A DNA stretch of 64,000 nt from Cryptomeria japonica (lineage: Eukaryota > Streptophyta > Pinopsida > Cupressales > Cupressaceae). The DNA lies in assembly GCF_030272615.1 (NCBI RefSeq), contig NC_081410.1, forward strand, positions 220,835,415 through 220,899,414. The letters run 5' to 3'. The position numbers and the translations under genes are program-made. Numbering within the stretch: the first letter of the stretch is position 1; the number at the start of each line of letters is the position of its first letter. Below, piece after piece: positions 11,969-23,313 of the stretch. The notes beneath the pieces were generated by a model. It searched no databases. It saw only the letters and a list, made by a program, of their open reading frames with translations, and was not told where the DNA came from.

Positions 11969-12823
11969 CTCAAGCTCTTCATTTGTAAAGGTGAATAGAA
12001 GAAGGAATAGAATAGTTAGCAATAGTGAATAGTGAATAGTAGATAGCAATTACAGTAGAAGTTAGATTAGGAGAAGGCATAGATTGTTGCCAAAACCTTG
12101 TTGTAAAGGACAGATGATTTCATTGAAGTTATGGTGAATTAATGTGTCATTTCAACAAGTTGCATGGTCTCTACTTCTCAATTCATTTTCTTTCATGTTG
12201 ATTAGATTGAGTGGAAGAATTTGTTTTATGCATTTATTTGGAATCCGTTTAGTCCATACCACTAGCCTTTTGTTGATTGTAAGTGTCCCTTGCGTGGTCA
12301 GCTAGAATGATATGAGCTTAACTTCAAATTGTTATACATCCATTGCTTATGCATTAACTTGAATGGTAATCAAGTTTGATGATAATAACTTGAACATCTT
12401 TGAATTATGCCTTAGAAGATTGCACTGAGCTTCTGTCAAATTGTTCAGTTTGATGGTGAGGCCTTGCCCAGTAGGATTCCATCGAATCATTCACTCTTCT
12501 CTTACATTCTTAGGATTATAATAGATTCCCTAAACCCATGCCTTTTGCTCTTTCTTTATTCTCCCAGCAAATAGTTAGAGTCTAAGTTCCAGCGATTCAA
12601 GCATTCAACAATTCAACGTAAGTCCCCTCATGATTCCAGCATAATCACATCAAACCAACGAGCTTATCCACACGTCGTGACCCGACATACAAGAACCTTG
12701 GAGTTATCTCAAGTGATCCTTAAGGTAATCTTCAGCATTTGAGTAACTTTGTTCAAGAGAGGATAAGATACTTTTGGGTATTTTATTCTGTGTTCGCATG
12801 TGCATGAAAAACACATTAACACA

Positions 12824-14569
12824 ATGCTAGCAAGAAAAAGAGGGAGCATAGACTGAAGCACTAAGCCCCAAGTAATTTCTATATGTCACCCCAGCCTGAG
12901 TCATATGAGAGGAATAAGAAGTTAGTCCGGATTGTGCATTGACTAGTTAACCAAATGAAATAATCATAAAACTAATGGCCATAAACCATAACACATAATA
13001 AATATAATTCCAGATACATATATATTATTGCTTGTCCATCACTATATTTCTATTTATATCATCGTCTTCTTATTACATTATCATTCTTCTATTATATCAT
13101 CTCCTATCCTATCTCTATTATCTTTCATCTTTCCCTATACAAATATCTAAGGAGGTTGAGGGTTCATTGTTTGGATTGTTGATGAATTTGATTTTGCTTC
13201 TGCATTTTGGAGAGAACTAACGTTCTTCTCAAAAACCTCTGAGGACAAAACCCTCTTGAGTTTGCTAGTTTTGGTGGTGAAAAATTCTCCTTAGCTAGTT
13301 TGTGGTGGTTTCGCTTCAAAAGTCACATTGGAGCTGTAATGGAGTTTGTTGTTTTTCGTAGAGACTTTGAGGTTTGCTGATATATGTTGAAGTTTTGGTT
13401 TGATTAATGTGGTGAGATTTTGCAAAGTTTTGTTGTGTTTTGAAGGGTGTTACAGAGTTTTCATTGCTGGGCCATACAACTAGTGCTTTCCTGAAGATGC
13501 TCTATCAGGGCCACACATCTTTTTCATGCTTATGGGGGTTTGATATGAGGTCGAAGCCATCAAGAGAATCTGGGTTTAGTCATATGCTGCTGATATGAAT
13601 TTTTATTGGATGGCTGAACCATTTGGAGGTTATCCCTCTTGCCAAGCGTGAGTCTTTTTGGCTAGAATGCGTAGCTCTGGTGAGCCCATTTCAGTCCTTT
13701 AATGGAACCTAACCTTTGGGTATCGTTTGTCACCGCTTTGGGGTTGGACAAAGGCATGTAAGGAGAGAGTGGTATTTTTTAGTGTGAATTGACCCTGTAC
13801 TAGCACTTCACTATCGCTGGGTATAACAGAGAATTCATTGCAGATCTGCTGGTATGTTTTGAAAGGTGTTTGAAGAGTATTCAAGTCAAATGTTTTAATG
13901 TTAATCCATCATGGGTGTTTGGGACTGAGCTGCATGCTAGTTTGGAGGGTTTTTGACATTGCTACAAGCTGATTGCCCTATGTTAGCACCATTTGCCTCT
14001 GACTGTACAGGTCTGAAACTGGAAATCAGTCCTCTCCATGCAAAATTTGTTAACAGCTGGGTGTTGGGCATGAAAGGAACTGTTATTACAGAGTTTACCT
14101 TGCTCTTATGACCTGCAGACCTACTACAGATGACCTGCAACATTAATTTGGACAAATTAGACCTATAAATACTTCTTCCAAAGCTTTGTTGGTGTTTTGA
14201 TTAAGCTGGGTGCATTCTTATCCTAACACTGCAACTGGGACGTGGTTCATGACTTGGTAAATAGTGAAAGTTATTGTTTTCATCTAAGTTGCTGAATTGT
14301 GGGATTTTTCGGGTGATTCCGGGTACGAAACGCACTGGAATCAGATTCTGAAACGAATCTCCTGTGGGTGCATCCAGGGTTCGCATTTTCAGATGCCAAA
14401 ATGTTTAGTGATTCTAGTTTGATTTTTTTGATATTCTTCAGACCTATAGTGCTGATTAGTGAACTCGGAACTTATCTATAATGAGATTCTAGTTTGATCT
14501 TTTTGATATTGAAAACCGAATTTAAATTAGTATGTTATGTTTCAAAAATTGAAATTTGTAATGATTTTG

Positions 14570-14603
<34 letters not shown>

Positions 14604-14614
14604 TATACATGTAA

Positions 14615-14650
<36 letters not shown>

Positions 14651-14697
14651 ACACACAAAAAATTAACGTAGCTAACCGCTGCGTTGTGGGGTCATCC
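12824..14697. other. Unassigned sequence between two retroelements
   Basis: 12824-13220 is AT- and pyrimidine-rich and has no coding signal. 13700-14390 has short minus-strand open stretches (61-72 codons) without recognisable domains. It could be a decayed untranslated region of an element. Microsatellite sequence follows at 14567. Confidence 0.4.
14567..14652. repeat. (AT)n / (GT)n compound microsatellite
   Basis: An AT run, a short interrupted ATAC section, another AT run, then about 10 GT repeats ending in ACACACA. It directly precedes the truncated 5' LTR of the next element. Confidence 0.95.
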
Positions 14698-15075
14698 CCA
14701 AGGTTTATTAGGTTTGTTAATAATATGTTTTATGATAAAATAAATGTGAGTTATAATAAAAACTCACGTAGCTATTTTAGGTTTGAAAGTAATTGGTTGG
14801 GATTGTAATATGAGTTGAGTTGTTAAAACAACTCATATATTTGGAGAGATATTCCCTATATAATAGGATCTAAAATATCCTATAAGTATGTATGGAATGA
14901 AAGTGAGAGTCATGAATTGGAATAGAATAATATTTCTATGTGCAAAAAAAATAAAGTAATAAATAAGATCTATAAAATCCTATATATTTGTAATTTGTAA
15001 TTAACATAATATAGTGAAGCATGTTGTGTAATATTATTTGGCTTCTTTTTTGACTCTGTCCCATATTTTCTTATA
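14698..15075 (+). repeat. 5' LTR of gag-only copia element
   Basis: Matches 17686-17964 from GGTTTATTAGGTTTG to TTTCTTATA. It lacks the TGTTAGGAATATTGC start and carries about 95 extra bases (about 14878-14972) flanked by two similar AAATCCTATA-type motifs. Confidence 0.85.
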
Positions 15076-15090
15076 TGGTATCGAAGCAGG
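15076..15090 (+). other. Primer-binding site, initiator tRNA-Met type
   Basis: TGGTATCGAAGCAGG directly after the 5' LTR resembles the plant initiator-Met site TGGTATCAGAGC with small changes. Confidence 0.75.
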
Positions 15091-16218
15091 TTTAAAGAAG
15101 GTGGGATTAATAGAGAGAGTGGGCGTAGGAGTAGCTGTCTCTAAAGCAGTTTGTTGTTGCTCAATGAGGGGATATCATAGTCATCAGAAATTCTCTGCGA
15201 AAATGATTCAGCGGCTACCTTTGATTGAATAGAGGAGCCTCTCTACTAAGCACATTCTCTAGGTTGTCTTCCGATTGGACTCATCTGATGGTTGACAAGG
15301 ACTTTACCTCTTTTTCAACGTCCACAGAGCATGAGTCCAAGCTCCTTGAGTGCGAATAACTGTGAGAAGGTGTACTGTGGAAACAAATCCGATTTGCATT
15401 TTCATGTAAGGGACTTATTTTCCCTACATTTTCCCTTATATTATTTGAGTGAGGAACGAGGGATCCCAGTATCGGTGTAGAGAAACTAGGAAGCATCATT
15501 GCTATTGAAAATTCGAGCTTGAAAGAGAAATTATTAACCAAATTCGCAACGGATTGAAGAAATATAGAGCTAGGGTTTGGTTAAATCTCAAAATTGGAAT
15601 AATCAAAGCGAAACTAAGCCTATTTTAGCACATGCCTTAGATGATATCCATTTTATTGTCTGATATTGGTGATATCGATTTGATCGGTTTTATTAGTTTT
15701 GTTCTTTTTAGCATACCTATCACACAACCCATAATTGCAATCTCAGTGAGAACATGACCTTGTATTGTGGAGGCAGCGATCCAAGTTTTGACAGGGGTGG
15801 CATTATTGTGTAGCTATAATTTGTGGGCGTTGGGATTTGATCAGCCCATAATAGCTGTTGGTTGACTTGGCTCATGATTTGAGGCATTATATTAACTTTG
15901 CGATTTGTTTTCTTTTTGAAGTGGTCAGTCTTGCAGGCACCCTTGGATTTGATCAAATTGGAGGCCTTTCTTTGGATGCCATTAAGGCCTAATACTTGTG
16001 GCTTGAGACATTATTTGCAGTTTGAGTGTATAGTTGAGCCTTTAGTATATTTAATGTCTAGTTATTGTTTGTTTAATGTGTGAATGTAAAAGTATCAAAA
16101 AAAAAATAATAAGAAAAATATTATTTCAATTGTAATTGGATGCACTTTCGCTTGTACACGACATCCACTTTATGGCGGGGCATCCTTAAATTGAGCTTTA
16201 GGGTCAAATGTTTTCAAT

Positions 16219-17057
16219 ATGGAGAAAAATAGTATATTGATAGGAAAATTTGAAGGTTCAGAATTCCACACGTGGCAAATTAAGTTACAATTGATCCTTA
16301 TTGGAAAGAATCTATGGGATGTGATAAGTGGAGCAATAACAAGGCCAACTGATCCTGATGAAAGCACAAAGTGGATAATGAAGGATCAAAGAGCAATAGC
16401 TTTGATTGGTCTTACACTTTCAGATGCATACCTCCACCACATTGACTTATCAAAGACCTCAAATGAAGTATGGGCTAATTTGAATGCTTTGTTTGGATCA
16501 AAACCATCAAGTGCAAAGATGGGTCTAAAGTAGAAATTGTTTGGGCTGAAAATAATGGGGGGTGACAACATTGTTCAACATATTAGTAAGTTTCGTTCCC
16601 TATTGAATCAATTATTTGGGATAGATGCTAAAGTAGTTGATGATGATTCAAAGGCTATTTTCTTAAATAGCATGCCTCCTAGTTATGGCAACATTGTTTT
16701 CACATTAAACAAAGTAGATACTACCCTAGAAGAAATAATATCCACTCTGATTGATGAAGGAACTAGAAAATGGAATCAACTATAGAGGAAACTACAATGT
16801 ATGGAAAAAATAAATCTAACCATTCCTCCAAATCTAGTTCTTCAACATCAAAGGAAAATCGTTTCTTCAAGAACAAAATCTTGTGCTACTATTGCAAGAA
16901 GAAGGGACACATTATTATGAATTGCACTCAGTGAGCCAAGGATGGAAAGATAAATATAGTTAAGGCATTGGCTGTAGATGATGACGAGGAGTGCCTTCAT
17001 GGGGTGGCTATTGAAGACCCTTTACATGAAGATAGTGAGGAGGAATATGTTCTCTAA
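16219..17057 (+). pseudogene. Copia-type gag (capsid plus CCHC knuckle)
   Basis: ATG at 16219 begins MEKNSILIGKFEGSEFHTWQ, the usual copia gag opening (substrate-domain FxGxxFHxWQ). A UBN2-type capsid region follows (SNEVWANLNALFG, LNSMPPSYGN). A TAG at 16531 and another at 16783 break the frame, and a frameshift before 16875 is needed to reach the knuckle CYYCKKKGHIIMNC. A second TGA follows the knuckle. The product ends in an acidic tail at 17057. It would form the particle shell; as it stands it is dead. Confidence 0.85.
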
Positions 17058-17284
17058 ATCAAACCTGCTGGAGGTTGGAGGACATTCAACAACCTCTCGT
17101 TAGTCACTAGCGACAGGGTTGTGAAATGCATTAGTAGCAAAACTATTTGTGCCAAAATGACTAAAGCCAAGACCGGTTTCTAGGTGGCAATGACAACCGT
17201 CTCATATCATTTGCAATCAGAGTGGCAGTGATCTATAATGGTGGCTGCATATGTGAAAAGGGCTTGGTATCCAAGCTTTTTATT

Positions 17285-17600
17285 TGTGATTGGATGTGTT
17301 TGTCCCCATTCACAAGATGTAAATGATAGAATGTGTTTGTCCCCAATCATAAAAGTTGGTAATTATGATTGGATGTGTGTGTCCCTCATCATAATTGTTG
17401 TGAGAAAATGTGTGTGTCCCTATCCAAAATTGATGTAAGACCATGGATAGAAGCATTAGTCCCTATCCTTGGTTCAATGGGTAGATGTGTTTGTCCCTAT
17501 CCTTGGATGAAAGAATAGTGAGCATGGTGAGGCTAGTTCGACTATTGCTTCTCATGAGTAGATGTGTATGTCCCTACTCATACCTATGATGAACAACTAA
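17285..17600. repeat. Degenerate tandem hairpins with loop ATGTGTTTGTCCC
   Basis: About seven copies of a 12-14 base core (GATGTGTTTGTCCC and variants) spaced 35-80 bp apart. Each core tends to sit between inverted arms, for example TGAGTAG...CTACTCA near 17558-17583 and GGATAG...CTATCC near 17443-17467. It lies just upstream of the polypurine tract. Confidence 0.8.
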
Positions 17601-17656
17601 ACGTGGTCATCAAATATTGCTGGTCCACTATCCCCATTTGGAGAATGATGCAATAT

Positions 17657-17665
17657 GGGGGGGGG
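17657..17665 (+). other. Polypurine tract (poly-G)
   Basis: A run of nine G after CAATAT immediately precedes the 3' LTR start TGTTAGG. Confidence 0.85.
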
Positions 17666-17964
17666 TGTTAGGAATATTGCATCATTAGGTTTATTAGGTT
17701 TGTTAATAATATGTTTTATGATAAAATAAATGTGAGTTATAATAAAAACTCATGTAGCTATATTAGGTTCGAAAGTAATTAGTTGGGATTGTAATATGAG
17801 TTGTTAAAACAACTCATATATTTGGAGAGTTGTTCCCTATAAAATAGGATTTAAAAATTCCTATATATATGTAATTTGTATTGAACATAATATAGTGAAG
17901 CATGACATTTTGTTATGTAATATTATTCGGCTTCTATTTTGACTCTATCTCATACTTTCTTATA
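17666..17964 (+). repeat. 3' LTR of gag-only copia element
   Basis: 299 bp, TGTTAGGAATATTGC...TTTCTTATA, homologous to the 5' LTR. It contains a TATAAAATAGG promoter-like segment. Confidence 0.88.
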
Positions 17965-18149
17965 GGAGCACAAAAGATGATCAGCAGACTTGCACAGTTT
18001 TTGCACTCTGTATCAGACTTCTAGTTCTCTGACTCTTCATCTATTTCAAGGTACTTTATGTTGGTCTTCATATGTCTATTCATTTCTTGAATTGGAATGC
18101 CCATTTGAATGTTCATCCTATGGGAAACTTGTAACAGCAGATGTACAAA

Positions 18150-19115
18150 CGTTGATATTAATCAAATTTATTTGACAGAAAAGTATCTTGTTCGCATTTA
18201 TTTTGCATGCTTCTTGTATGGTAACATTGGCAAAAAGCCAAAAATTTTCCAGGTTGATTATTACATTTGTGAACAACGCTTTTCAACCAATTTACCATGT
18301 GCTTCACGATTTTTGATGTTGTCTTTTCTGACTTGAATGATGTTTTGAGGCCCCACTTCCTCAATGGTTGTCATGAGAATGTTAGCAATAAATGCACCAT
18401 TCTTCACCTCCTCTTTACAATCCACTGCTCTCAACAAAATTACCTCTTGAGGGTAATATTGATCAATGGTCGATTTCTTGCATCTTTCCCATCCATTGAA
18501 AATGATGGACACCCTTGTCTTGGTCCGAATCCCTTATGGGCTTCCATGATTACTCTACAAACTTCACTTCTTTTTCCAATAAGGTGCTACACATTTTCGC
18601 AAACTCGGGCCCTTGTACCCTTTCGAGCCTCATTAATTGTTTCCACTATTTGTTGCTAATATGGTGAATGAATAACATTGAAAGCCAACCCATTTGCGTA
18701 GAAACATCTTGCTATGTGTTGATTGGCAATCTCTCAAGATTCATTCTAAAATGTTATTTTCAATGGTCCCTTTGATCTCGTGTGTAAATATTACGAGTTT
18801 TTCTTCAAGTGTGGTGAAAAAAGGGTGGCTCTCTATAGGTTGAAGATTAGAAGACGGTGGAGGGGGCTTCATTGCTTGAGATCCTTTCTTTAACAAAGAA
18901 TGATTTTATCTTGTGGAATGGGTAGATTTATTTTTTCTTGGGCAAGCTTTAATGCCTAATCCAAGGATGTGGCAAAAAATGGGCTTTCACTTGACTCTGA
19001 GTTTGAATACCCAACACCACACCCATTGCAAATCCAAATATAACCCCCACTATCTGGAAGCTGTTGTACCATATGAACATATTTCCAAAGGGCGAGAATT
19101 GGATCTGTTTTGAAG
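18150..19115 (-). pseudogene. hAT-like transposase fragment (BED-like finger and DUF659-like core)
   Basis: Minus strand. Near 19105-19000 DPILALWKYVHM and, after a short gap, WICNGCGVGY match the start of plant BED-finger hAT proteins (WKYV...WxCxxC). Near 18620-18260 KRSEVCRVIMEAHKGFGP, SIIFNGWE, LLRAVDC, FIANIL and IEEVGPQNIIQV match the DUF659 region. In that family the conserved Trp and the Asp of VTDNA lie here; our copy has VRKDN, so the catalytic Asp is not evident. Frameshifts and stops are frequent. No terminal inverted repeats or 8-bp duplication were found. Confidence 0.6.
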
Positions 19116-19119
19116 TGAT

Positions 19120-20539
19120 TTCAGCCTATGGAGCTAGAACTAGTGGCCAATTATGACAAGTTCAATAAACAACACTTTTGAAACAAATGAAAACAAAAAA
19201 TACATATACAACTTAACTCATTTTGGAAATTAAGAATGTGCTATAGATTTATAGAAGAATGAAAACAAACCAAGAATTTTAAAAGAAAAGATAACAAAAA
19301 TGTTAATTCATTAAAAAAGAAATGTAAATATAAAAATAAAAAAAAACTTAAAAAAACATACCTCTTTTGCAAAATTGTTCCTCTACAATTTCCTTGGCAA
19401 CAAAATGGCTCTTGCAAATACATAGGAATATCAAACCAACCATTTTGGAACCTTCACTGATCAGTTTCAACACTATTTTTGCAATGGCAAGCAAAGATGC
19501 AAGTTCTACAAAGATGAACGATATTTTTGTTTTGCATTCACAATAAGGGAAATCATTTTTTTTGTTTTCAAAATGTCATGGAATCCATATTTTAGGGTTA
19601 GGGGGTATAGTTAGGCATATAGTCAAAGTCAAATGCCAAATTAGAAAAAATATAATAAAACAGCATTAAAAATTTGATGGATTTGCTATGATAGATCTTG
19701 CTGGGTGTGAAATTTTTCCTAGTTTCTCCTCAGGTGGACCCATAGGGCATGAACAAAACCTTGGACAGCTCCCCATATGACCTGAATGTATGAGCCAACC
19801 CTTTTTGTTGTACCAAATTTTTTGCACTTATTTCTATTTTTAATTAATGAACAATCTAACACAGTACGTGCAACTTCTGTGATTGTTTTCTGACTGACAT
19901 GGTTTTAGTTGTATGTAAAATAGTGTGGAAATGCATTATATTGCATATTATTGAATTCATTGCTCATAAATTGTATTGTAAGCCATCGTACATAAGAATG
20001 AACAACATAGATTATTTTTATGCCCAAGGTGTATTACACTCACATATGGATGCAAAAATGTCCCAATAAAAACTAGAGGGTATTTAATTTGACATGTTTG
20101 TGACACTTATTGTATGGAAAATAAAAAAATCATTTTATTATTATTTTTTAATTTTATATTATTTATTACAAGATTAGTACTTTAATATTCTTAATAAATA
20201 TATATAAAAACAAAAAAAATATATAATCAAATAGTAGTTTAATAATTAGAAATAATATTTTACTCATGGGGGATTGGAAGTGTCCCTACATAAAATTCCC
20301 CAAAAATCCACTTTTTTGGATAAGGATAAGAACAAATATAAAATTAAATTATAATGATATGATAATATAATAATAATGTAGTCTTAAATAGTTTTTTTTT
20401 CTTTGGCGAAGAGTTAATAGAAATATAAAAATATAATAATAATAATTTGGTACTAAAATCTTTTTTGCTTTTGTAAAGAATTAAATGGAACTATAAAAAT
20501 AATTTTTTTAAAAAAGAATATATTAAAATATACTAATAT
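19120..20539. other. AT-rich sequence, nothing recognised
   Basis: Long A/T-rich stretches (especially 20100-20530) with short microsatellite-like runs. No credible ORF or element end was found. Confidence 0.5.
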
Positions 20540-20874
20540 AATCATATCTGATTTGTCTGGCAATTCTGGTCTCTGGCTGTGTAGACTATATACTATGGCG
20601 GGTATATACTTTGTTGTTGACTAGCGAACTGGGCATTTTGTTGTATACACCCAATTTGTATTGGCTGTGGGTAGGATTGGAGGTTGTCTCTATGATGGGT
20701 TCTGGTCTGTTGTGTATATAGTGATGGTCTTGGGGTTGGTTGGTCATGATGATTTGCCCAAACAGGGGCTCTCTGCTGATAATGTAAAATCTTTTGAATT
20801 TAATATTCGGGTGTGGCCCTGATAGTGCCACATTAACTGATAAAAAAAATAAAAAAATAAAAAAAATCATATCT
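20540..20874 (+). mobile_element. 5'-truncated LINE 3' end with 10-bp target duplication
   Basis: AATCATATCT at 20540-20549 recurs at 20865-20874. Between them lies about 300 bp ending in an A-rich tail (20842-20864, A runs interrupted by T). The 3' end reads ...TTTAATATTCGGGTGTGGCCC...AACTGATAAAA, in the style of plant L1-type 3' ends. Duplication plus A tail plus 5' truncation is the hallmark of target-primed reverse transcription. No coding region is retained. Confidence 0.85.
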
Positions 20875-23313
20875 TAATAATAATTTAATATTAATTACAA
20901 TATCATAATATAAATATAATAATGATTTAATATTAATTACAATATAATAACATAATAATTTTTTAAATGTAATAATGAACAGATATGATATCTTTCGGCG
21001 TACTTTACCCGTATTCCTCTAAAGATAGGTATGCTAGTATTAATTCTGCTACTACAAATACAGAGACAATAATGTTTATTTTTGACCTTCTTACTGACTG
21101 GACATATATGCTTGGTATGCCAACTTGTCTACCACACAAAGGAGTGCATATACACCAGCAATCTTTAAGTTAGCAAAAGATTTCTACTTCCCGCTCTTAG
21201 CAACTGTGACCTAGAAGAAGCCTCACGTCCCCTGCTGCAGCTTGAAAAGACTTGCGAAGATAACTTATTTAATTACAGTACAGACTTAATAGCAGAAGTA
21301 AGGTTCCAGACTCGACTTCAAAAAACACCCATGCAGCTCCCAATGAAGATGCAAGTGCCATTGACTAACATTTGTGTGATTAGCAAATTTTGTTACCATA
21401 AAAGGCATTTCAGTCAATCTTGAACAGCTACTGATGTATCCAATCCTCACGTCACCACTGAGTACACATTCAGCTTGCCTCTTATTTCATGCCACTAGCA
21501 ACTATGAAACAAAGCACAAGAATAATTAATACCTTCTCTTCAATCGCAGCGGCCAATATAAAGAGAATTAAACGACATTGAATTCCAAACTACCCAATCT
21601 GGAAGATATTCACCCCAAACACTTTGCCAACTTAATCAACAGTATATAGAGAAGATTTAGGATGGACTCTATTGCTCAGCAAATGGGACTGAAGCATCAT
21701 GCTAAGGATGGAGATAAACATACTGTCAAGATTAGCTATTTCACAAGAACCAATGATAATAAATCTCAATCATTTGCCATCGTCTCCAAAATTCACAGGA
21801 AAAAAGGTGATAAATTCACACACCATTATTTTAAAAATAGATTAATTTTACTTGTCACTGATTCTACCCTTCTTGTCTACTAGTGCCCAACATAAGATTG
21901 TATTTCTGTTAACAAATCTCTCACCTATCATCCTCTAGGTGTAGCATCTAGCGTATGGTCCTTAATGCCTTCAAATTGAGCATAAACTTTCATCAGTTAG
22001 TTTCATAGTTTCCCATGATTCTTCTTAAAGCACACATTTTGTCCTTTTCGGGCCACATTGGTGCTATACACCATCCAACTTGTATTTCCAAGATTGAGTT
22101 CAACTCTCTGTAGTGCTAAGGTAGATAATTCCAAGCTATGGTTTCCTTCGACATCTTTTTTTTTGACTTCAATTAATATAATAGCAAGGTTTTCAGCTTC
22201 AGCGTCACTTCAACAGATGCCACCATCACTTAAAAAAAATTGAAAACTTTGATCAAACCAAACTCTAACCTTTTTGTGGAAATCTCAGCAATACTACACA
22301 ACTTCAATGCCAAACATTTACCTAAATTCTCCCATTCGTAGAGCCTGCAACCCTGAATGAGCTACATCACAATAACTTGGGTGGATCTTTCACCACCGTA
22401 ATTATTTTTCTCCAAGAGGGTTTTTGTCCTTCAGAAGGTTGAGATGAACCAAGTTCAATATCCAAACCACAAGTGTTTCACCAGAGAAATTGTAATAATT
22501 TGCATAAGGCCAAATGAACTCCAAAACCTTATTTTATAATCTTTCTGGGAACTTTTCGAAAAACACTATATAAAATAACTTTAGAAATTAAATAAGCCTT
22601 ATATCGTCGAAAAGTGATTTATTTCATTATTTAATTATTTCTGGCACATTTATCACTATATCAAGCATCCATCAATTAAAACTTTTAATGCTGGATCCAA
22701 CAAGCTATAACACTAATGTGCTTTTAAAATATTTAAAAAAATTTAAGCAACCTTAGGAAAATAATTAAAATAAAGACATTAATAACCCAAGTTGTGGAAC
22801 CTGACGAAAAACATTGGAATCAAAATCTTATTGCATTGGAGTGATACTGGTGTTGAATAATGAGAAATGGAGCCAACTAGGTGACTTGCTATAAATAAAC
22901 GTTCTCTCCAAGAATCTTGGAGAACATGCCAAAAGCTGAAATCCATTTGTGAAAGTGACCTAAATATCCTTAGGACTGACTAGGCTCATTGGCAGCATCA
23001 AATAACCCCCTTGCCAAGGCTGACATTCACTAGGAAGGTCAGAGCCAATTGCAATGCTAGAGAACTCAAAAATTGGGACATTACATTGAACTTGGACTTG
23101 TATCCTGGTTGGATTGGACCTGAACCAGCAAGTCCAGGGGGCCAAATTGGTAACTCAGGTGCCGATAGGTAAGTCTTGTGAAATAACCATGACAATCTAA
23201 CCTTCCCAAACCCTTGCAAGTCATCTTGTGCTAGAGATACTTGGGTTTCCATGAGAGGCTTTATTAAAAGTTAACTTCAAAAAGTCGAAGCAAGGGGGAA
23301 TCCACATTACCAA
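20875..23313. other. Unassigned intergenic sequence
   Basis: AT-rich at 20875-20970 and 22560-22780. A 73-codon plus-strand frame at 21662-21883 has no recognisable domain and no supporting context. 22900-23313 probably belongs to the 3' flank or UTR of the LINE remnant to its right. Confidence 0.4.

Larger units (their letters stand above)
1..12823 (-). mobile_element. Degenerate Ty3/gypsy-type LTR retrotransposon, 3' part off the left edge
   Basis: Read on the minus strand from right to left: a long LTR (8760-12823), a primer-site-like sequence (8740-8758), a leader, a gag region starting near 8466, zinc knuckles, and a retropepsin-like segment at 5487-5720 that continues at 1-914 once the copia insertion at 915-5486 is taken out. 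RT and integrase would lie left of the window. Many stops and frameshifts show an old, dead copy. The family is inferred from gag and protease style and from the order of parts. The LTR is much longer than usual, so its right boundary is the least certain part. Confidence 0.6.
8760..12823 (-). repeat. Very long LTR (about 4.06 kb) with TGTGTT...AACACA ends
   Basis: On the plus strand the block starts TGTGTTGTGAGG and ends CATTAACACA, a matched 6-bp inverted end. The left end abuts a primer-like site on the minus strand, which makes it the 5' LTR of the minus-strand element. A minus-strand TATAAAGGG at 9031-9039 lies about 280 bp from the left end, right for a U3/R boundary. However, plus-strand sequence at 11880-12000 (TATATAAAG with T-rich downstream) also looks like an LTR promoter. 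The block could therefore be two fused LTRs. No partner LTR is in the window. Confidence 0.5.
14698..17964 (+). mobile_element. Non-autonomous copia-type element with gag only (TR-GAG-like)
   Basis: Plus-strand LTR pair (about 14698-15075 and 17666-17964), an initiator-Met-type primer site, a copia gag pseudogene, a hairpin-rich tail and a poly-G polypurine tract. No protease, integrase, RT or RNase H motif is seen between gag and the 3' LTR. Terminal-repeat elements that keep only gag (TR-GAGs) are known from plants and depend on enzymes from relatives. The 5' LTR lacks its first 20-25 bases, so no target duplication can be checked. Confidence 0.8.

Noticed and set aside
13699-14386. Minus-strand ORFs as a host gene
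   Set aside because: Short, several frames, no domain, no splice context; left as unassigned.
14494-14808. 104-codon plus-strand frame
   Set aside because: It translates an AT/GT microsatellite and LTR sequence.
17285-17600. CRISPR-like repeat
   Set aside because: Short degenerate cores with matching arms within a retroelement; not a repeat-spacer array.
21662-21883. 73-codon plus-strand ORF as a small gene
   Set aside because: No domain, no conserved context; length is within chance expectation for AT-rich DNA.
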